The translations under genes and the position numbers were made by a program. 64,000 nt of DNA from Lactifluus volemus. Its lineage: Eukaryota > Basidiomycota > Agaricomycetes > Russulales > Russulaceae. This document shows, in pieces, positions 25,715 through 40,700 of this stretch (the stretch's first letter is position 1; every line of letters starts with the position of its first letter). The notes beneath the pieces are model-generated. The model had not been told where the DNA came from. It saw only the letters and a program-made list of their open reading frames with translations, and did not search any database. The stretch lies in contig WTXI01000005.1 of NCBI GenBank assembly GCA_022376515.1, positions 1,488,001 through 1,552,000 on the forward strand, read 5' to 3'.

Positions 25715-28700
25715 TCAGCTCATAGACAACGCTGTGCACCTACCACCGCTGTGCCATGATCTGTATAACCACCCGAGGTTGGCCGTATGATCGCGCAGGG
25801 CGATGCCCTCTTCCCCAAGTACTGCTTCATCACCCGGGTCCAGCGGTTGTCCATGCGCGTCGAGGGCTACATCAGACTCAAGCCTTTTACGATATTTGTG
25901 GTGTGTGAATAGCGCGATTCCTGCAAGAGTAGGTAAGGCACCTTGGAAAATAGGGAAAGACGTGGAGCATGCGAAAAGCCCATGGTATGGACTTACCACA
26001 GACCGTTACTGCAACACCGGTGATATTTAGAGGTGTCAGCTCGTCACCAAACACCAAAGCTGATGCACTGATTGTGGCGACTTCTTTTGCCATCCCTGCA
26101 ATCGACATTGGCACAACACCGACGCGCTGTATTATACTACAGTGCATAGTCAGGCCAGCACGGAGGCAAAAAAGGGATAGACACGTACTAGTACTCTGCA
26201 AGGACCATGAAGAATGCAATGATTCCTGGAACGATAAGAAGGGCAATAATCCGTAATGATGCTGCTGGACCGTCCGGGGGATGGAAGCCAGATAATTCAC
26301 TCCAGCTCTCAAGGGTAATGCTGACGATAGCCATTGTGAGACCCATGACAGGCGCAAGCCAGAAGATGGTCGCAGCCGGTTGGTTCATGCCAGAACGCTT
26401 GTTGCGCATAAGCATCTGTGTAAGAGACCAGCGTAGACCTCCAAGCGCGCTGGCTGAAATAACGAGCACGAAACCACCAAGCACGAAATGAGTTCCGTCG
26501 CCACCATCAACAGTACTCCCACAGAGATGAGGAGGATGACGCCGATTAGGCGGAGGGAGAAAATCTCTAGGCGGAAGAAGAAAGCAAAGGCGAGGACGAA
26601 CACAAGCGAGGAGGACTTGCACATGGCTGTCAACGAGGACATTGGAGGACTCGTCAGCGCAACTGATAAGGTGACCCATAGTATCAGAACAGTGCAAAAG
26701 CTTACTGTAGAAAGACAGGGTGATGGTCTTGAGAGACATATTAGATAATCCGATATCGAGACCAGTGCTAACGGCCACTGGGATCACTTTTTTACTGGAA
26801 ATGAAAATGATGATATGAGTATGCGTATCATCACTGGTCGTGATGCGTGATGTTCCAATCGATCGGGCCAAAGTAGGTCCAAGTGGATGTAGATGCACAC
26901 GAGAGCCGGAACGGGACAAGTAAGAGGTCATCACTCACAGATAATCTTTCTTTGACGGATCATGCTCTGGGCGAAACCTGCGCGGCCAGCCGAAACGCAG
27001 AATTGATGCTAAGACCGATTGAACGAGCATGTGCAGCATGGTCACGAAGAGGGGCAGGGGGAATCCGAAGTGATCAGGTGCGAACATCCATTTGTTATAC
27101 AAAGACAATACGAGCGCAAAGATGAACCTACGGAACAGGATGGATTTGGGATGAGTAATAGCAGGCTTCTCATGATTTCACACACCATGCTGCGATGAAG
27201 AGCGCGTTGATGACCGCATCACGAACCCAAAGGCGTTTTTTCTCTTCTATCGTGGCGAAATGCACGTCCCGTATATCCTCAGATAGCGAGTACACGACAT
27301 TACCGTCTTCTTGCGGTTCTTCTAGAGTCGTATGGGTTGAGCTAGTAGCGAGGGAGAATTCATGGGCACTCTCATTGTCTGGCATGCCAGCTGGCTACGA
27401 AAGGAAGTGCACCGGACTTGCAACTGAGTCGTCGGCTGCTTTGCCGGGAATGCTCGGGCCGTAACCGGCTGCCAGGCTGACCTTGGAGACCATGGAACGA
27501 GGGATCACACTGGAAAAACCTATTGCTACCCTGACTTGGACTTAAATTACTCTAGAAAGGTATATCTACCATCAATGCTATCGTTCCTTAAAAATCTGCC
27601 TTTTCCGAGTTCAAGGTCTCGTGAACTCGGTCCGAGTTGAGTCCAATTTCAGAGAGACGACTTGAACGGGAGATGCCCGTAACTCGAACGTGGCCATAGC
27701 GCCGCCGATCTATGACGAGAGTGTGCTATCCTGGAAACCATTTAGTAGAAGTGATTGTTTATGGCAGGTTCACCGCAGCACTGAAGATGCCTCTGTGGAA
27801 GCATTGCAGACGCTTCTCGTCATACGCGAATCTCAAAGCACGCTAAAGGGGGTTCGAGAAAACATTTCTCGGTTGACGGACCGGTGAATGTTTATGTTTA
27901 CTTTCCTAATCAATAGTTCCCCGGACATGAGAACAACGAAAGGTATTATGATTCTGATAGTATCCTTCAACGATTAAAATCGTACCATTGACGCATCATG
28001 GTAACGTTGATGTGCGCTTATCGAATACGCTGACTGATAGTGATGCTTGACGCCCTCTGGCGTCTGTTCCTCCGACGGTTACACCTGGCCTACATACTGA
28101 ACGCTGGACCGCCGAAGGCGTCGTGGCCTCATTTAGGGTGCGCGTGTGTGCTTTCAGTGGTTGGCAAACTATTACATGAAATTGTATGGAACTTTCAAAG
28201 TTCGGGACGTCCCGAACACCACAGGGTCAAGCGAATTGATTTACAAACCACGAGAAGAGTCAATGGGATCAGACGGGGAAAATAAAGATTCCCTTGTGAG
28301 GAGGCGATCTGCTATAATCTACCCACTTGAAACTTGGGTTTTGAATGTGATGGCTTGAGGTCACGGTAACAAATATGAAAGCCACGTGGCACGCGTCGCG
28401 CGCCTTCTGGCAGCGTCAAACAGGTCAAAAATCAACTTGGACCACACGGCCCTTACAACCAACACGTTGAATCCATACAAGATGTCCGGAGACGACGACT
28501 CGAGTGGTTGGCAGCTGACAGAGTCGGATCCGGGTGTCTTTACGTGCGTCGTTGGCGCTGTCCGCGCGCATGTTTCACTGACAGCTCTCTGATTAACTTG
28601 TAATCACGTCTTAGCGAACTCCTCAAGTCACTTGGTGTGCCCCTTATCGTCGATGATCTCTATTCCCTTGAACCTTCATCGCTTGCGCCCCTTCATCCTG

Positions 28701-31700
28701 TTCGCGCCCTAATTTTCCTTTTCAAATGGCTTCCCGGCGCGGGTGAACCAGACTCGACCGGCGGTGCATACGACACCGCATTTCCCGGTTTTTTTGCCAA
28801 TCAAGTAGTTCAAAATGCATGCGCGACCCTCGCTGTGCTTAACGCCCTAGGAAACATCCCCGACTTGACCGCCGGTCCTGAACTTCGGGAGCTGTTATCA
28901 TTCACAGCAGGTATGGATCCGCAGACGCGTGGACTCGCGGTCACTAGCGCAGACTGGCTGCGAGCAGCGCACAATGCTTTGTCCCCCCCTCGGCGATCTC
29001 TCTAGATGGACTAGACCTACCCAAGAGGACGGAGGACGCTTACCATTTTGTCGTCTATCTTCCCATTCTTGGCTGTGTATATGAACTTGACGGGCTCAAG
29101 TCGTCGCCGATCACTCATGGTCCTTACGAGGACGACGGTGAGGGTTGGGTTTCACGGGCACGGTACGCTGTCTTGTTTTTGCACTGCCCCCGTGTTGAAT
29201 GCTCCTAGAGGAGTTATCGAAGCTCGAATCGCCACGTACCCAGCCGGATCGGTGCGTGATATGCTTTGACGCCCTTGTGTTTCAACTAACGGCGATTATA
29301 GCTGACTTCAGTCTGCTCGCACTGCATGAAGATCCGCTTTCAACGTTACAAACCGAACTCGCCGAGGCGCAGTCTTCTGGAGATGACCCTCGAGAAGCCG
29401 ATCTTACACAGCGTCTTGTTGATGAGCATGCAAAGCGTGACCGATGGGCGTATGTTTCTACTCTACTTAATCATTACTGTCTTCATTACTATTTCCCCCC
29501 TAGTTCGAGAACAGCCTTCGCCGTCACAATTATGTCGGATTGATTCACTCGTTGACCCTAGCGCTCGCTAAAGCTGGGCGCTTGGATGCAGCAACTGACG
29601 GTGCTCGATCAGCCATGAGGAAACGCATCGAGGAGCGCAGGCAAAAGGGGCGGCAGATGGGCGGGGAATAGACTGCGTTTCCCCACACTTCCTCCAGGTG
29701 CTTGAGGCTCATGGTTATTATTAGCTATGCTAACTCCTGTTGTGTAGGTTCTGTACGGATAACCTTGCGTAATTTGGGCATGGAATACGAGCTTGTCATG
29801 CAGAATTCTGATGTGGGCACCAGCCTGTGGACGTGTGAGCGACGGCGTTTTACATATCGCGCCGATCCTTCCGGACGGTCATTGGTGTTCCAACTTCTAC
29901 TCGTGTTGGGAGTGTCTCCTGGTCCTTGGTGTTCTATTTTGAGCACTATCCTTCACGTTCCGCGCCTAACGTTCTCTCGAGTACCACGACATACTGCGGT
30001 ACTTGTAGTGGGGTGGCCTACGTGAGGACCCCCGCGTTCGCTTGCTCACGACTCGAACGCATCGATTGGGATCTACTAATTGGTCCGACATATCGCAGAT
30101 GTTGCTAACACATTTCAGCGCTTGTGAGTTGACATGTCTGGTGAAAACTCCGTACAAAATTTCTTATGCACCCTTCGATAACCCTTAACCTTGGGGATGG
30201 TAACTTCTGCGCTCGAGGACGTTACTCCTTCGCTGCCGTGAAGGAAGTGTTCCGCAAACCGGTCCCACAATGTAGCCTCTTGGAGGACTTTTCGATACGT
30301 ATACATCCCTGCACAAACCCGGAACATGGAACAATGGCCGTTGGGAACTTACAACCTCAACCGTCTGTCCTGTCATGTTCCGCCTTTCGTCTCACCATTG
30401 TACCACGTGTTTCTCCTGAAATACCGCCACCGCCGCCTTCAAGGCCACTGCTGGCCGTTGGGTGGTGTCGGCTAAACCGTTCCACCTTTACGCAGTCCCA
30501 ATATCCGGTAACAGGGGTCAACGGGGCGCCTGGCGAGATGTGCTTCAACCAACGGTCTGCCTTTTTGTTGCAAGTGATAAGGTTCTTCAGAAATGTCCCT
30601 CAAATCTTCAGAACGTCAAACTCTAGCTGCAAAGGTCCTCGTCCGTCCGTCACATGAACAGCACCGAAGTCGTCGATGATCCAAATACGTAGGTTCTACC
30701 ATTTTATTCCACCTTCTATTCAGCGTTCTGCTTTAGCCACCCAAGAACCAGTCACGCGCACTGATCGATCAAGGGGTGATAGAGTGACCATTAGAAGCGG
30801 CTGTATCCATGTCTGGATCTGGTGCGACACCGATGTCTCGGGGCTCCCAGATAGGTTATCGAGCCCTTGTTTCTTGCGCAGTTTTGCTTCGCCAACGAGA
30901 TGGTGTCTCACTGATTAGCGCCAATATCGTATTTCCCCAGAATAATCGATATTTCTCCGGAGGGGACCACGTCTTGTGCGAAAAGCCCGTGGATACACTT
31001 CGCTAATTATAGAACAAGAAAATCGAACGAGTGGGGGTTGAGAATCACTTGTCCCCCGCGTATCGTGAAAGGAACGTACGGGGTATTATTGTTTCACCAA
31101 TTCGCACTTGGGTATTGACATGGGCAACTAACTATCATCAAAGACGAGGGCGGTCATGCCGTTTAATGCGGATGTTATCCCATGTCCGGTAGGCGCCTTC
31201 GCATTCAGGTCAAATGAAGCAAAGACCTATCCATCATGCGAGACTCTCGAACAGACGGGAAAAAATCGCCGTTCTTCAGCAGCGCCCGGCTCCGAGTCCG
31301 CAAGCGCTGCAACACAACTTTCTAGTACACACCTTGGTATGATAACCATCAATTATTCTATTAGGATAAATTGCGAAAAGGTCAGGTAGGCCGTTTCGTT
31401 GGGGTGCATGGGCTTTTTTTTTTTTCAGTAATCTGTTGAAAGTTTGACTCGGATGGCCTTCTTGTCTTTCTCCTTTCTTCCTTCTATGTCTGTCTTTCTT
31501 TTCCCTTTTGGGATTCACACTCACTCATTCACTCACTCGTACATATGACAAGGACCCCACCAGCCTAATCTTTCCTCCCCTGAGATTTTGAATCTTTTTG
31601 GCCACCAAAAAAAAAATTACAAGGTACAGTAAAAACGCCACGGCACGGAGTGACGTATCAAAACCATGTGTATGGAGAAACAAAAAAATGCACGCCACAC

Positions 31701-34700
31701 ATGCATATCAACTCGTGCTGCTTGTGCCATATCGATGGTTGCATCGGTTTGGCACACCCAGCAAAGCAACTTGGGGTAGGGGTGCGATCCAAATTTTATC
31801 ACGTGACGCTATCGTACCCATCGGGTATCCGAGGAGGCGAGCACCTGAGGACTTGCTTCTGGAGTGCTGTTCCCCCAAGTTTTCCGATATTTCTCCGCTC
31901 ATAGGTGGGCGAGCAAAATGTTAGACAAGCCTCGGCCCTCTCGTTTTACAGGAATGTCCCTTGTGTTTTTTTGTCGGTAGCACGGAAAAACCGACAAAGT
32001 GTCCACTAATAAATAAAGTACAAGTAATGTAAAAACTTGTCATCACGTCGCACAGAAGAGATCAAGAGCCGAAGCCTAAACATCTCCGTAAAAACGGAGC
32101 ATGCTATCTGGGCTCATGGGAACCTCAATCTCTTCGCCTTCTCGGTGTGATAGCGGCGTCCGTACAAGCAAAACGTCCACTTTACGTTCTTTATTCGGTT
32201 CGATCTTTAACTCGTCCTTCGGCAGTTCGGCGGGTTCGGCCGTTTGGGAGTGAATGAACGATCGACATAATCAGAAAATCCGGATGACAGCGCGCTAGAG
32301 GAGCGGGGGGACGACACATCTCGCGCAGAGTCTGCTTTCTCGGATCTGTCTAGGGCCCGCCGGTTACGAGTCTCGTCGATAGGGGGGAGCACAGGATCCA
32401 CGAATGGGTTGTCTGAATCCAGTGCTTCAATAATGGTGGAAGGAACCTCACTCTTCTCTGTAATACCAGATTGAACTCGACTGGAGGGGCCCCCGTAGTA
32501 ACTATCAAAGTCTTTATCAGGCACCGCCGTGGATGAAATAAGAGTCTGCGGGCTTGAGATGAGGAACTTTGGGAGCATAGTCCGCGGGGGAATGATGCTG
32601 CGCGTGCACGCAAAGAGAATGGCATGAACGAGGCCTGGGGTTTTGGGTGATTAACAAATTCAGATCAAGTCGACCTATTCAACGTACCACTGAGGAGGTA
32701 GATGAAGTCACTGGCGCAAAACATTAGGTATGAAGGTCTCAGAAGGACGATGTATCGTACCTGAGGGTGGTCAGTCCGAAGGGGACATTGTGGCCCGCCC
32801 ATGCAGAAAAGCGACAGCCAGTAATAGGAATGATCATAATCGTGTAAGCGATCTGTGAAATTGACATTAGGGTGTGGGGATTGAATTATTGGACAGGACA
32901 CATGCAGGAAACAGTAGCATCTGGCGAGCTAATCTGTGCTCATACTTCTCACGGCTCGCCTGTTCTCTAGATACGATGGACGTTGAACGGGCTCGAGCAC
33001 GGACGATCCCACGCAGTTTTAAGAATACGAGGGTGTACAGTGTGAACGCAAATACCGCAGACATGAACATCTATAAGTACGTCAGACAGAATCGAATAAA
33101 CAACTCTGGAAGCTTACGATCATGTAATCTAGACTATGGGTGAAGGGATAAATTAGCATCCAAGATATTTATGATCTAGAATACGTACGCGATGCGCTGA
33201 ACCGTATAACTTGCAGAAATCCAACACCAAGAGTTCGCAATTCCGTCTGATGGGTCGTTGTCAAAAATCTCTGGAAAGGAGCGGTTCATACTGCGAATAC
33301 TCACAGTACGGCCCGTCTTTTTGGACCTGGGCGGTTGCAGGACCAGCGATAACAATCGTAAAAAGCAACGACCAGTTTCCCATTATAACGATCCATGCGA
33401 TGTTTCGCTTGACTGGGAGGCGAAGGAAGAGGACGGAGAATGTATGCGTCGCAATAACCTGTCAAATGGTTGAATAAATAACAGTTGTGCTGGTGCCACG
33501 TCAGAACCATACCAAAGACCTGGTATAATAAAGTTATAAAAAGTTGACCCTCATACAGAAACGTAGCACTCACCAGATGGCAATACCAACATCCGCCAAA
33601 TGTTTGATCACACCTGAAGGAGAAAGTATGAGGGAGGGAGTTCTGCACGGATATTCCTGCACACAGTTACCTTGCGCAGTGCACAACGATCCAAAGATGA
33701 CGGCCTGGTCGCGTATCCATGTTGAAGTGATGAGCCCCCCAATTGCTGCGAGAAGATATGTCAGCAGTAGGATCGGAGAGGAACAGCCAACCACTGCACG
33801 GAAAGACACTGCCTGAGGTTGACAGCGCAAGTGCACGTGGGAGAAGTGGGTGCCCAGGACTGAAAACCCACCTTGCAAGATATCGACGAGGAGTAAAGAA
33901 GCGAAATAGTAAACAAAATGCGTCCGCACGAACATGTTCGGGTTCTTGTCCATACGCGTATTGAACGCCGACATCTAAAGAAAAGATCGGTCGGAATAGA
34001 CACGGACACTAGAGTTGGAACGTACCGCAATTCCGGATAGGAGCCCGACTGCGGCGACTAAGGAAATAGAAGACGCAACGACAAGAGCCTATTCCAAGTT
34101 GAGAGACGGAACATGAATGGATGAAGGGATATATACTACTCACGATAGCTGTATGTGATTGCGACAGAGTATACCGAACAAGGAGAGGAAAGCGGACGCC
34201 ATTCTCTAACGGCACGGACCAGGATATCCCACCTGAGTGGGAGGAGTCGTAAGGGTAAGGGTTGATCATAACGATTTGTCGTAGCAGCTCAGCTGCTTTT
34301 CCCTATACTCGGACGCAGTCCAATTTAAACACAAAAGAAAAGAGTCAAGAGTGAAATGTGATAAAGCTTAAAAGAGAGGGCCCGCCCAGGGAGAAATGAG
34401 AGATGGTGGAAGACGAATTGATGAGCGGATGTACTGCCAGGGGCCCACTATTTGGTATATGCCCCAAACCGCCCCCAAAGGGCGGGACCCCTTTGATAAA
34501 CAAGCGATGGGCTGTAGAGGCGAGAACCGCCAATCATGATCGTGTGAGAATGACCCGTGACGTTGTCAAAGTTTGATGGGTGGCATGGCAATAAAGCTGC
34601 TGCCTATCGCGTTTGATCGATAATCTAACAAAAAAGGAAGGCAGGGCATTGACAGCATCGTCGACGTCGTTAGACGTCCACACAGCCCTGAGGATGGGGG

Positions 34701-37700
34701 CTGGTTAATGAGCCTTTAAGAGGAGCCAGCTCGATTGACCTTGTTCGCTTATATTTAGGCGACTCGTAAGGCCACAGCCACAGTCTTTGTTGTGCCGGGT
34801 ACATTCTCGGGTTAGGAGGGGATGATCGACAAGATCAATTAAGAACGGAATACGGAATGACAGATGAAATAGTTGATGTTGCTAACGCAGTAGGCTGTAT
34901 CCATGACCTTTGCAGGGCTGCCCGCCGCAGTTCTCATACTACCGTAAGCGACCATGCGAATCTCTCAAGACATTTCGGATGCAGGTGGCAGAATTAGCCT
35001 GAGCTCAGGCCTCAGCTTGACACTGACTGGACCCTTCGCCAATTCTTCTGAATTTACAGTATTGTCTACTGTGACGCACGTACCTTACGCTTGTGTGCCC
35101 TACGCAGCTTATTTAGATAAATTCGAAACTAGTTCGTCTTGGATACGGTGCAGTGCCACCCAGAACGCTCAGATCACTCATCGAACTCTCGGGTCACGAT
35201 CAAAACAGTCGGCGTCAATGGTATATTACAGCCCGTTATTGGGGTGAGATAGAAATTACACTGGCATGTCCTACACTCCAGCTTTGGAGATACATCAGGA
35301 GGGACAGGCCATCACATTCATTATATCCAAAATGCAGTGGAAGACGATAAGTAAAGCAGGGAACAACATCAAAACCCCATGGGAGAACATCAAGCCTGAG
35401 GATGTAGTGCCACCAGCAGGTGATGAAATCACGTCAAGCTGATAGATATGCCTGACAGGCGAGGGCAACTCGGCCGCCTCGGGCGGCAAAGCCAGCCCCA
35501 ATGTTACACCAGCGCTGGATTATTTACTTTAACCAGAAGCTAGGCGGTTCAAAAGTGGGGTCATGATATTTCGAACCATCATGGGCATCGTCTGCTGACG
35601 CCCGGCTGACAGGGGACATGACAATTTCACGTGTTCATCGTACTGGGAATCGCTCTCTGACGAACGTACGTGTATCAAGAAACGATTGATGCCGATCAAG
35701 TCTATGGCCCAGACACAACTGTCAAAGGTCACATAAGAAGGGGCTCGGAGAGTTCGGGGAGACAAATACGTGCAATATTGGGAGGCCTACCATCCCGGGT
35801 GAGGTGAGCGTCATAAAGACGACATTCGTACAGCGGAGTAACAGGCTGGCCTATTCGGGCTTTGTGAGTACAACGGTGAGTTGTGTAGACGATGTGTTCT
35901 ACTCACAACGAAGAACGCCATGCCGTCACGATGCAGGATTCGCGACAAAGGGCTTTCAGTACTGCGAGGAATCGAAAGTGCATTATACGCCGTGAGTACA
36001 AGCACCGTAAGTCCAAAGCCGGTCTGAAAGTTCCCTAGAATAAGACAACGGTCAAAGGTTCGCCCAAGAGTTACCCACCGGCGCTAGCCAAACAGCAATT
36101 AATGACGGGGACGACTTGGAGAGCCAACATATGTGGGTAATCGGTTCATATTGAATGGAGGCTGGAAGGAAGTAGTGTAAGGGGGTGAATAATGGGCCTG
36201 GAGGAAGCAACCTTACGCGCAATAATAATCAAGGCGGCAATCATGGTACCAATGGTCACTATGTAGCTCAAAGTCAAGAAGGCGAACAGGAAAAGCACAA
36301 GACGCTTGAAGTCCGCAGTGAGCATATCCCCGACACCTAGAAAGGGTAAGAGTTAGACGTACCGGTGATTTGTCCCACAGTACGATCACTCGCAAAAAGG
36401 CGACGAGGTCTGCCGTGAGCGTGGCGGTGATCCCAATACAGGATATTGTGAGGATCAATTTTTTACACCTTCCCTTTATTAGATAAAGTTTCGTGAGTGG
36501 ATCTATAAAATCTCACTTCTATTTTACTGTCAGATTCCAGACGAATATAGACTAGATCAATGAGATGCGTACTATGTCATCGTACGGTTGACTGAATCCT
36601 GACATTTCTGATTCCAAAGTTTCAACACCGGGGGAAATAAATACACGGAAAATCAATGCGCGCACCATTGGCAAGCGCCAAGAGGCAGCCCTCTGAAAGG
36701 TAGCGAGTGACCAAGAACATCCACTTGACGAATGTATTGGGGGCCTTCCAAATCAGCCTAATCTCTTGGTCGAGGGTCAAAACGTGATCGTAGAGGAGAG
36801 CAACAAGTCCGCCAACTTTCCGCGGGAAGACTGATATTAGCACTTGATTCTCGGAAGAGAGGGAGGTGGAAGGAGCCTTACGGCTTAAATAGCGAGCTAT
36901 GTTGGCGAGGTGCAACCCGTGCACGATCTCATTGATGATAGGGGGAGGATAAATCATGGTCCAGCCTGAATGGACTCGGCGACGCCGACCAGATTAAGAG
37001 AGAAAGAAAGAAGAAAGAAAGAGAAAGAAAAAGGAGAGGAAAAAATGGGGAGGGAGGTGCAGAACGCGCGCGCGCTATCTCCAACGTTTGAGTGATGCAT
37101 TATTTAGGGAAGCCTGCCCATACCGCAAAAAGGCCCTTTTACGTATACGAAATGCAATTTCAAACTTTAAAAGGCGAAATAACCCGAATTTGGTTGATGG
37201 ATCTGATTGAGGCGTAATGTACGTGTGGGCAAGGGGGCCTGGTTGGCGCAAATTACAATTGACTTTGTTGTGTTGTGTGGGCCGCCCGTCGTGCCACGCC
37301 AGAGGCTACACAGCCACGAGGGTCCGGACGTACGCGCCCTCGCTAGTGCCAGTGCCAGTGCTAGTGCCAGTGCCAGTGCCGGTGAGCCCAAGACCCAATG
37401 TTCAGGCCTCCCTGGAATTTCATTCTAAGCTGTAACATATGAATGCTATCGCGGCGGCTATCAGACATACCTGAGACACTTACACGTTGTCTTCAATGCA
37501 GACCGGCCTGCCTGATGTCGTAATAACTTTTTTGATCAAGATGGAATACCTTAACTACAAAGGGGGGGGAGTGTGGAATGTTTCTCATCAACGCCTGCCA
37601 AAATATTCTGATGCAGAACCCTCACGGTCAAGTCGGACACAGTGCTTTTCCTCGATTTATTCAGTTACCGGCCACACGTGACAATAGCGTATCGAAGCAA

Positions 37701-40700
37701 AAACAATTCATAAGACCTTTTTGTGGGTCACAACGACAGTCAAAGCCCATCAAAAAGGTTGCTTTCTTTGTGCAAAAAAAGGCACCAATCAATCGTTTTG
37801 CCCCCTCTGGTTTCATACCAACGTGGCCTTGATGGCAGATCCAAGTCGGAGCTTACATTTCGATTTCTCCACTTTTGATGGATAACCCTGGCAGCAAGCA
37901 GCGCCCTTACTGGCGGCCTCACGCGATCAAGAACCATCTCTGGCCGCCGGCGTAGGCGCGTCCCTGTCACTTGCCGTGGGCTTTTCTAAAAACGACCAAG
38001 CCGAACTTGCTGTTTCTTCTTTGTTTCTCAGACTTACTACTACCGAAACGCCCAACGGTTTGTTCCACTTGACAGAAAAGGCAAACAAAACAAAATCCTT
38101 TTTTTTATCTCAAGGTCCCAACTAACAGCGAAGAAGGTGAAATGAGTTGTTATCTCTGCTTCCTCTCGATCACCATCAACCAGTGGCGTAGCGCACCCCC
38201 ACATATTCCCCAAAAAAGGCCAGGTACGATTTACATATCGTATCAAGGAGTGAGAAGCGAGTTCTACAGCGCTTCTATTTGTTTTTTTGTGTTTTTTTTT
38301 TTTTTTCCCTTCTCTCTTGGACTTATGTACGTAACGGTGCCAACAATGCTCGCAGTTACGATTCGTGGACACCACCTCCGGGGGTAAAGTTTAAAAAAAA
38401 GTAGTAGCAGTAGCAGGTCACCAATGACGACGAGCCTCTCCCCTCCGCGGCATCATCTCTCTCGGGAATTAAAGAATTATGACCACCATCCCAACGCAAG
38501 TCACGGGTTCTAATCCTCCGGGGTTCGGGCCTTCGGGGATTGTCGATCAAAAAAAAGGAACCGAGTCAGGGCTACGAATATGTTTTACTCCTCCTTGAAT
38601 CTGATTCGAAGACAACGACTCGAAATGTTGGGAGAAGGACGTTCAGCGCTGGTCGGATCCCAGGGGGGTGGGGGGCAGTGTTGATCCTTTCACACGCACA
38701 CGCCGAGGCTATTCCGTCCGTAAATGCTAAATCAAAAAATCTTTACTCCGTGGGTCAATAGGCAAAGTTGACAACCAACCAACTACAGTTCTCACCATAT
38801 GCATATACGTCATTGGGACAATCGGTTCGGTTTTGGTATGGGCCTGCGAACATAAGTAGAACGCTAAGCACATTACCTTTCGTATCAGTAGTAGGAAATA
38901 ATTGGCGTTGTCGCGGTGAAGACTCGGTTGAAGTGGCACGAAATTCAGGAGTCAGGACTTGACTCCGCATAAAAAAGGGTAACCCCAGACATGTGCTACG
39001 TGGATGTGATTGCACACTACGAGAGTAATGACAACACAGGCTACCTAGAATCTGGGTACGAAACTATAAATAGAAATTATTGATTGTATCATGCCTTCCT
39101 AGTGTGTCAATACGTCCGTCATACCCACGCCTACGTCTTCACCCGGCCGATCACAGCATCGGGCGCATACCGCGGAATGACCTTTGGATCGTGTAGCATG
39201 TTGAATTCCTCGGTCGCATCGCGACCCGCATAAAGCAAGATCGCCTTCTCGCCACCCGGGTGGTCTGGTAAGAACGTGGTCACGTCGAGCACCTGCCCAT
39301 CGATGATGACCCAAATATCTTCCTTTTTGTTGTGCCCTGCTACTTCATCGACCGTATACGTCTTCGCACTAGAACTTGATGGCGGTGATGAGGCAGCACC
39401 TGAGCTCGTTGCCACCTCCTCCTTCGCCTTCATCGTCTCAGGCTGAGTGGCACCGAGGTGCGCAGCAACGCCGGCTACACGCCCAGCTGCCCGCGCACTC
39501 ACATTGCCGTAATTTTGGAGGAGGTAGGCAGCAGCAGTGTCTCCAGCGACGCGGCCAAAGACGACGCAGCCGAGGAGTGACGACCCACCAAGCCGGTTAG
39601 CACCGTGTACACCACCGGCAACCTCACCCGCGGCAAACAAACCCGGGAGCGGTGCACCAGAAGGCGCGAGTACGCGCGCCTCTGGATCAATCTCAAGACC
39701 GCCCATGGTGTAGTGTAACACAGGTGTCATGACGGCCACGTGGAAAAAGTCGTTAAGCGTCCAGTTGTCATCCGAGAAGAACTTTATTAATGAGGCAATT
39801 AGCAATTAGCAAGGGACAATCGAAAAAGGGAAAATGGATGCCGCACCTTCTTGGCAAACTTATCCTTCTTAGTCTTGGCTGCCATGTTATAATCGTCGAA
39901 TGTCTTCTTGAGCACAGCCGGAGGCAGACCAAACTCTTTGGCTAGTGCATCTCCAGAGTCAAACTTCTTCATGAGCCCACGGCCAACATAATGCTTGCAG
40001 TGCCACTCGATTTCCTTGCTCGACTTTCCATTGAGAACAAGTCGAATGGGATACTTTCCATTCTCCCACATCTTTCCGGTTACAAAGTCGCGGTGCTGGA
40101 GCTCGTCGACAAAGCGCTGACCCTGATTGTCGAGGAGGAGACCGCCGACACCACGTAGAGCCTCGGCGGCGAGGAACTTGACCTTGGCAACAGGCTCCTT
40201 GGGGTCGACGAGACCAGTTGGATGCACCTGCACCTTCTCCATGTCTACGGCACTTGCACCAGCAGCGATAGCGAGCTTGTGGCCATCGCCAGTCGAGTGC
40301 TCACCGTTGGTCGTTGGAAGGTCCCATAACTCCGGACGGTACTTTTTTAATAAAGAGTCGTCGGTGAAATCGGCAGCATAGCCACCAGTAGCAAGGATGA
40401 CAGGGCCAAGTGCAGTTGATGTTTTGCCACCATGGGTGTACTCAACGCCAGTGACTGTGCCGGATTCATCCCTGAGGAGTTTGGTTACACGAGCTTTTTT
40501 GAGGACCTTGACACGGTCAGGAATGGATTGGGCGAGGTCCTCGAGACGCTCGAGTTGAGCGTAGGTAATGACCATACCGGGAAATTGGGCGTCACCACGA
40601 TGCGTGCGAGGTTGAGAGTGTCCGCCGAGACGGGAAACCTTGGAAAGGTCGAGACCAAACTTGTGTTGAAGCCAGTTTACAGCGTCGCCTGAGCGGCCAG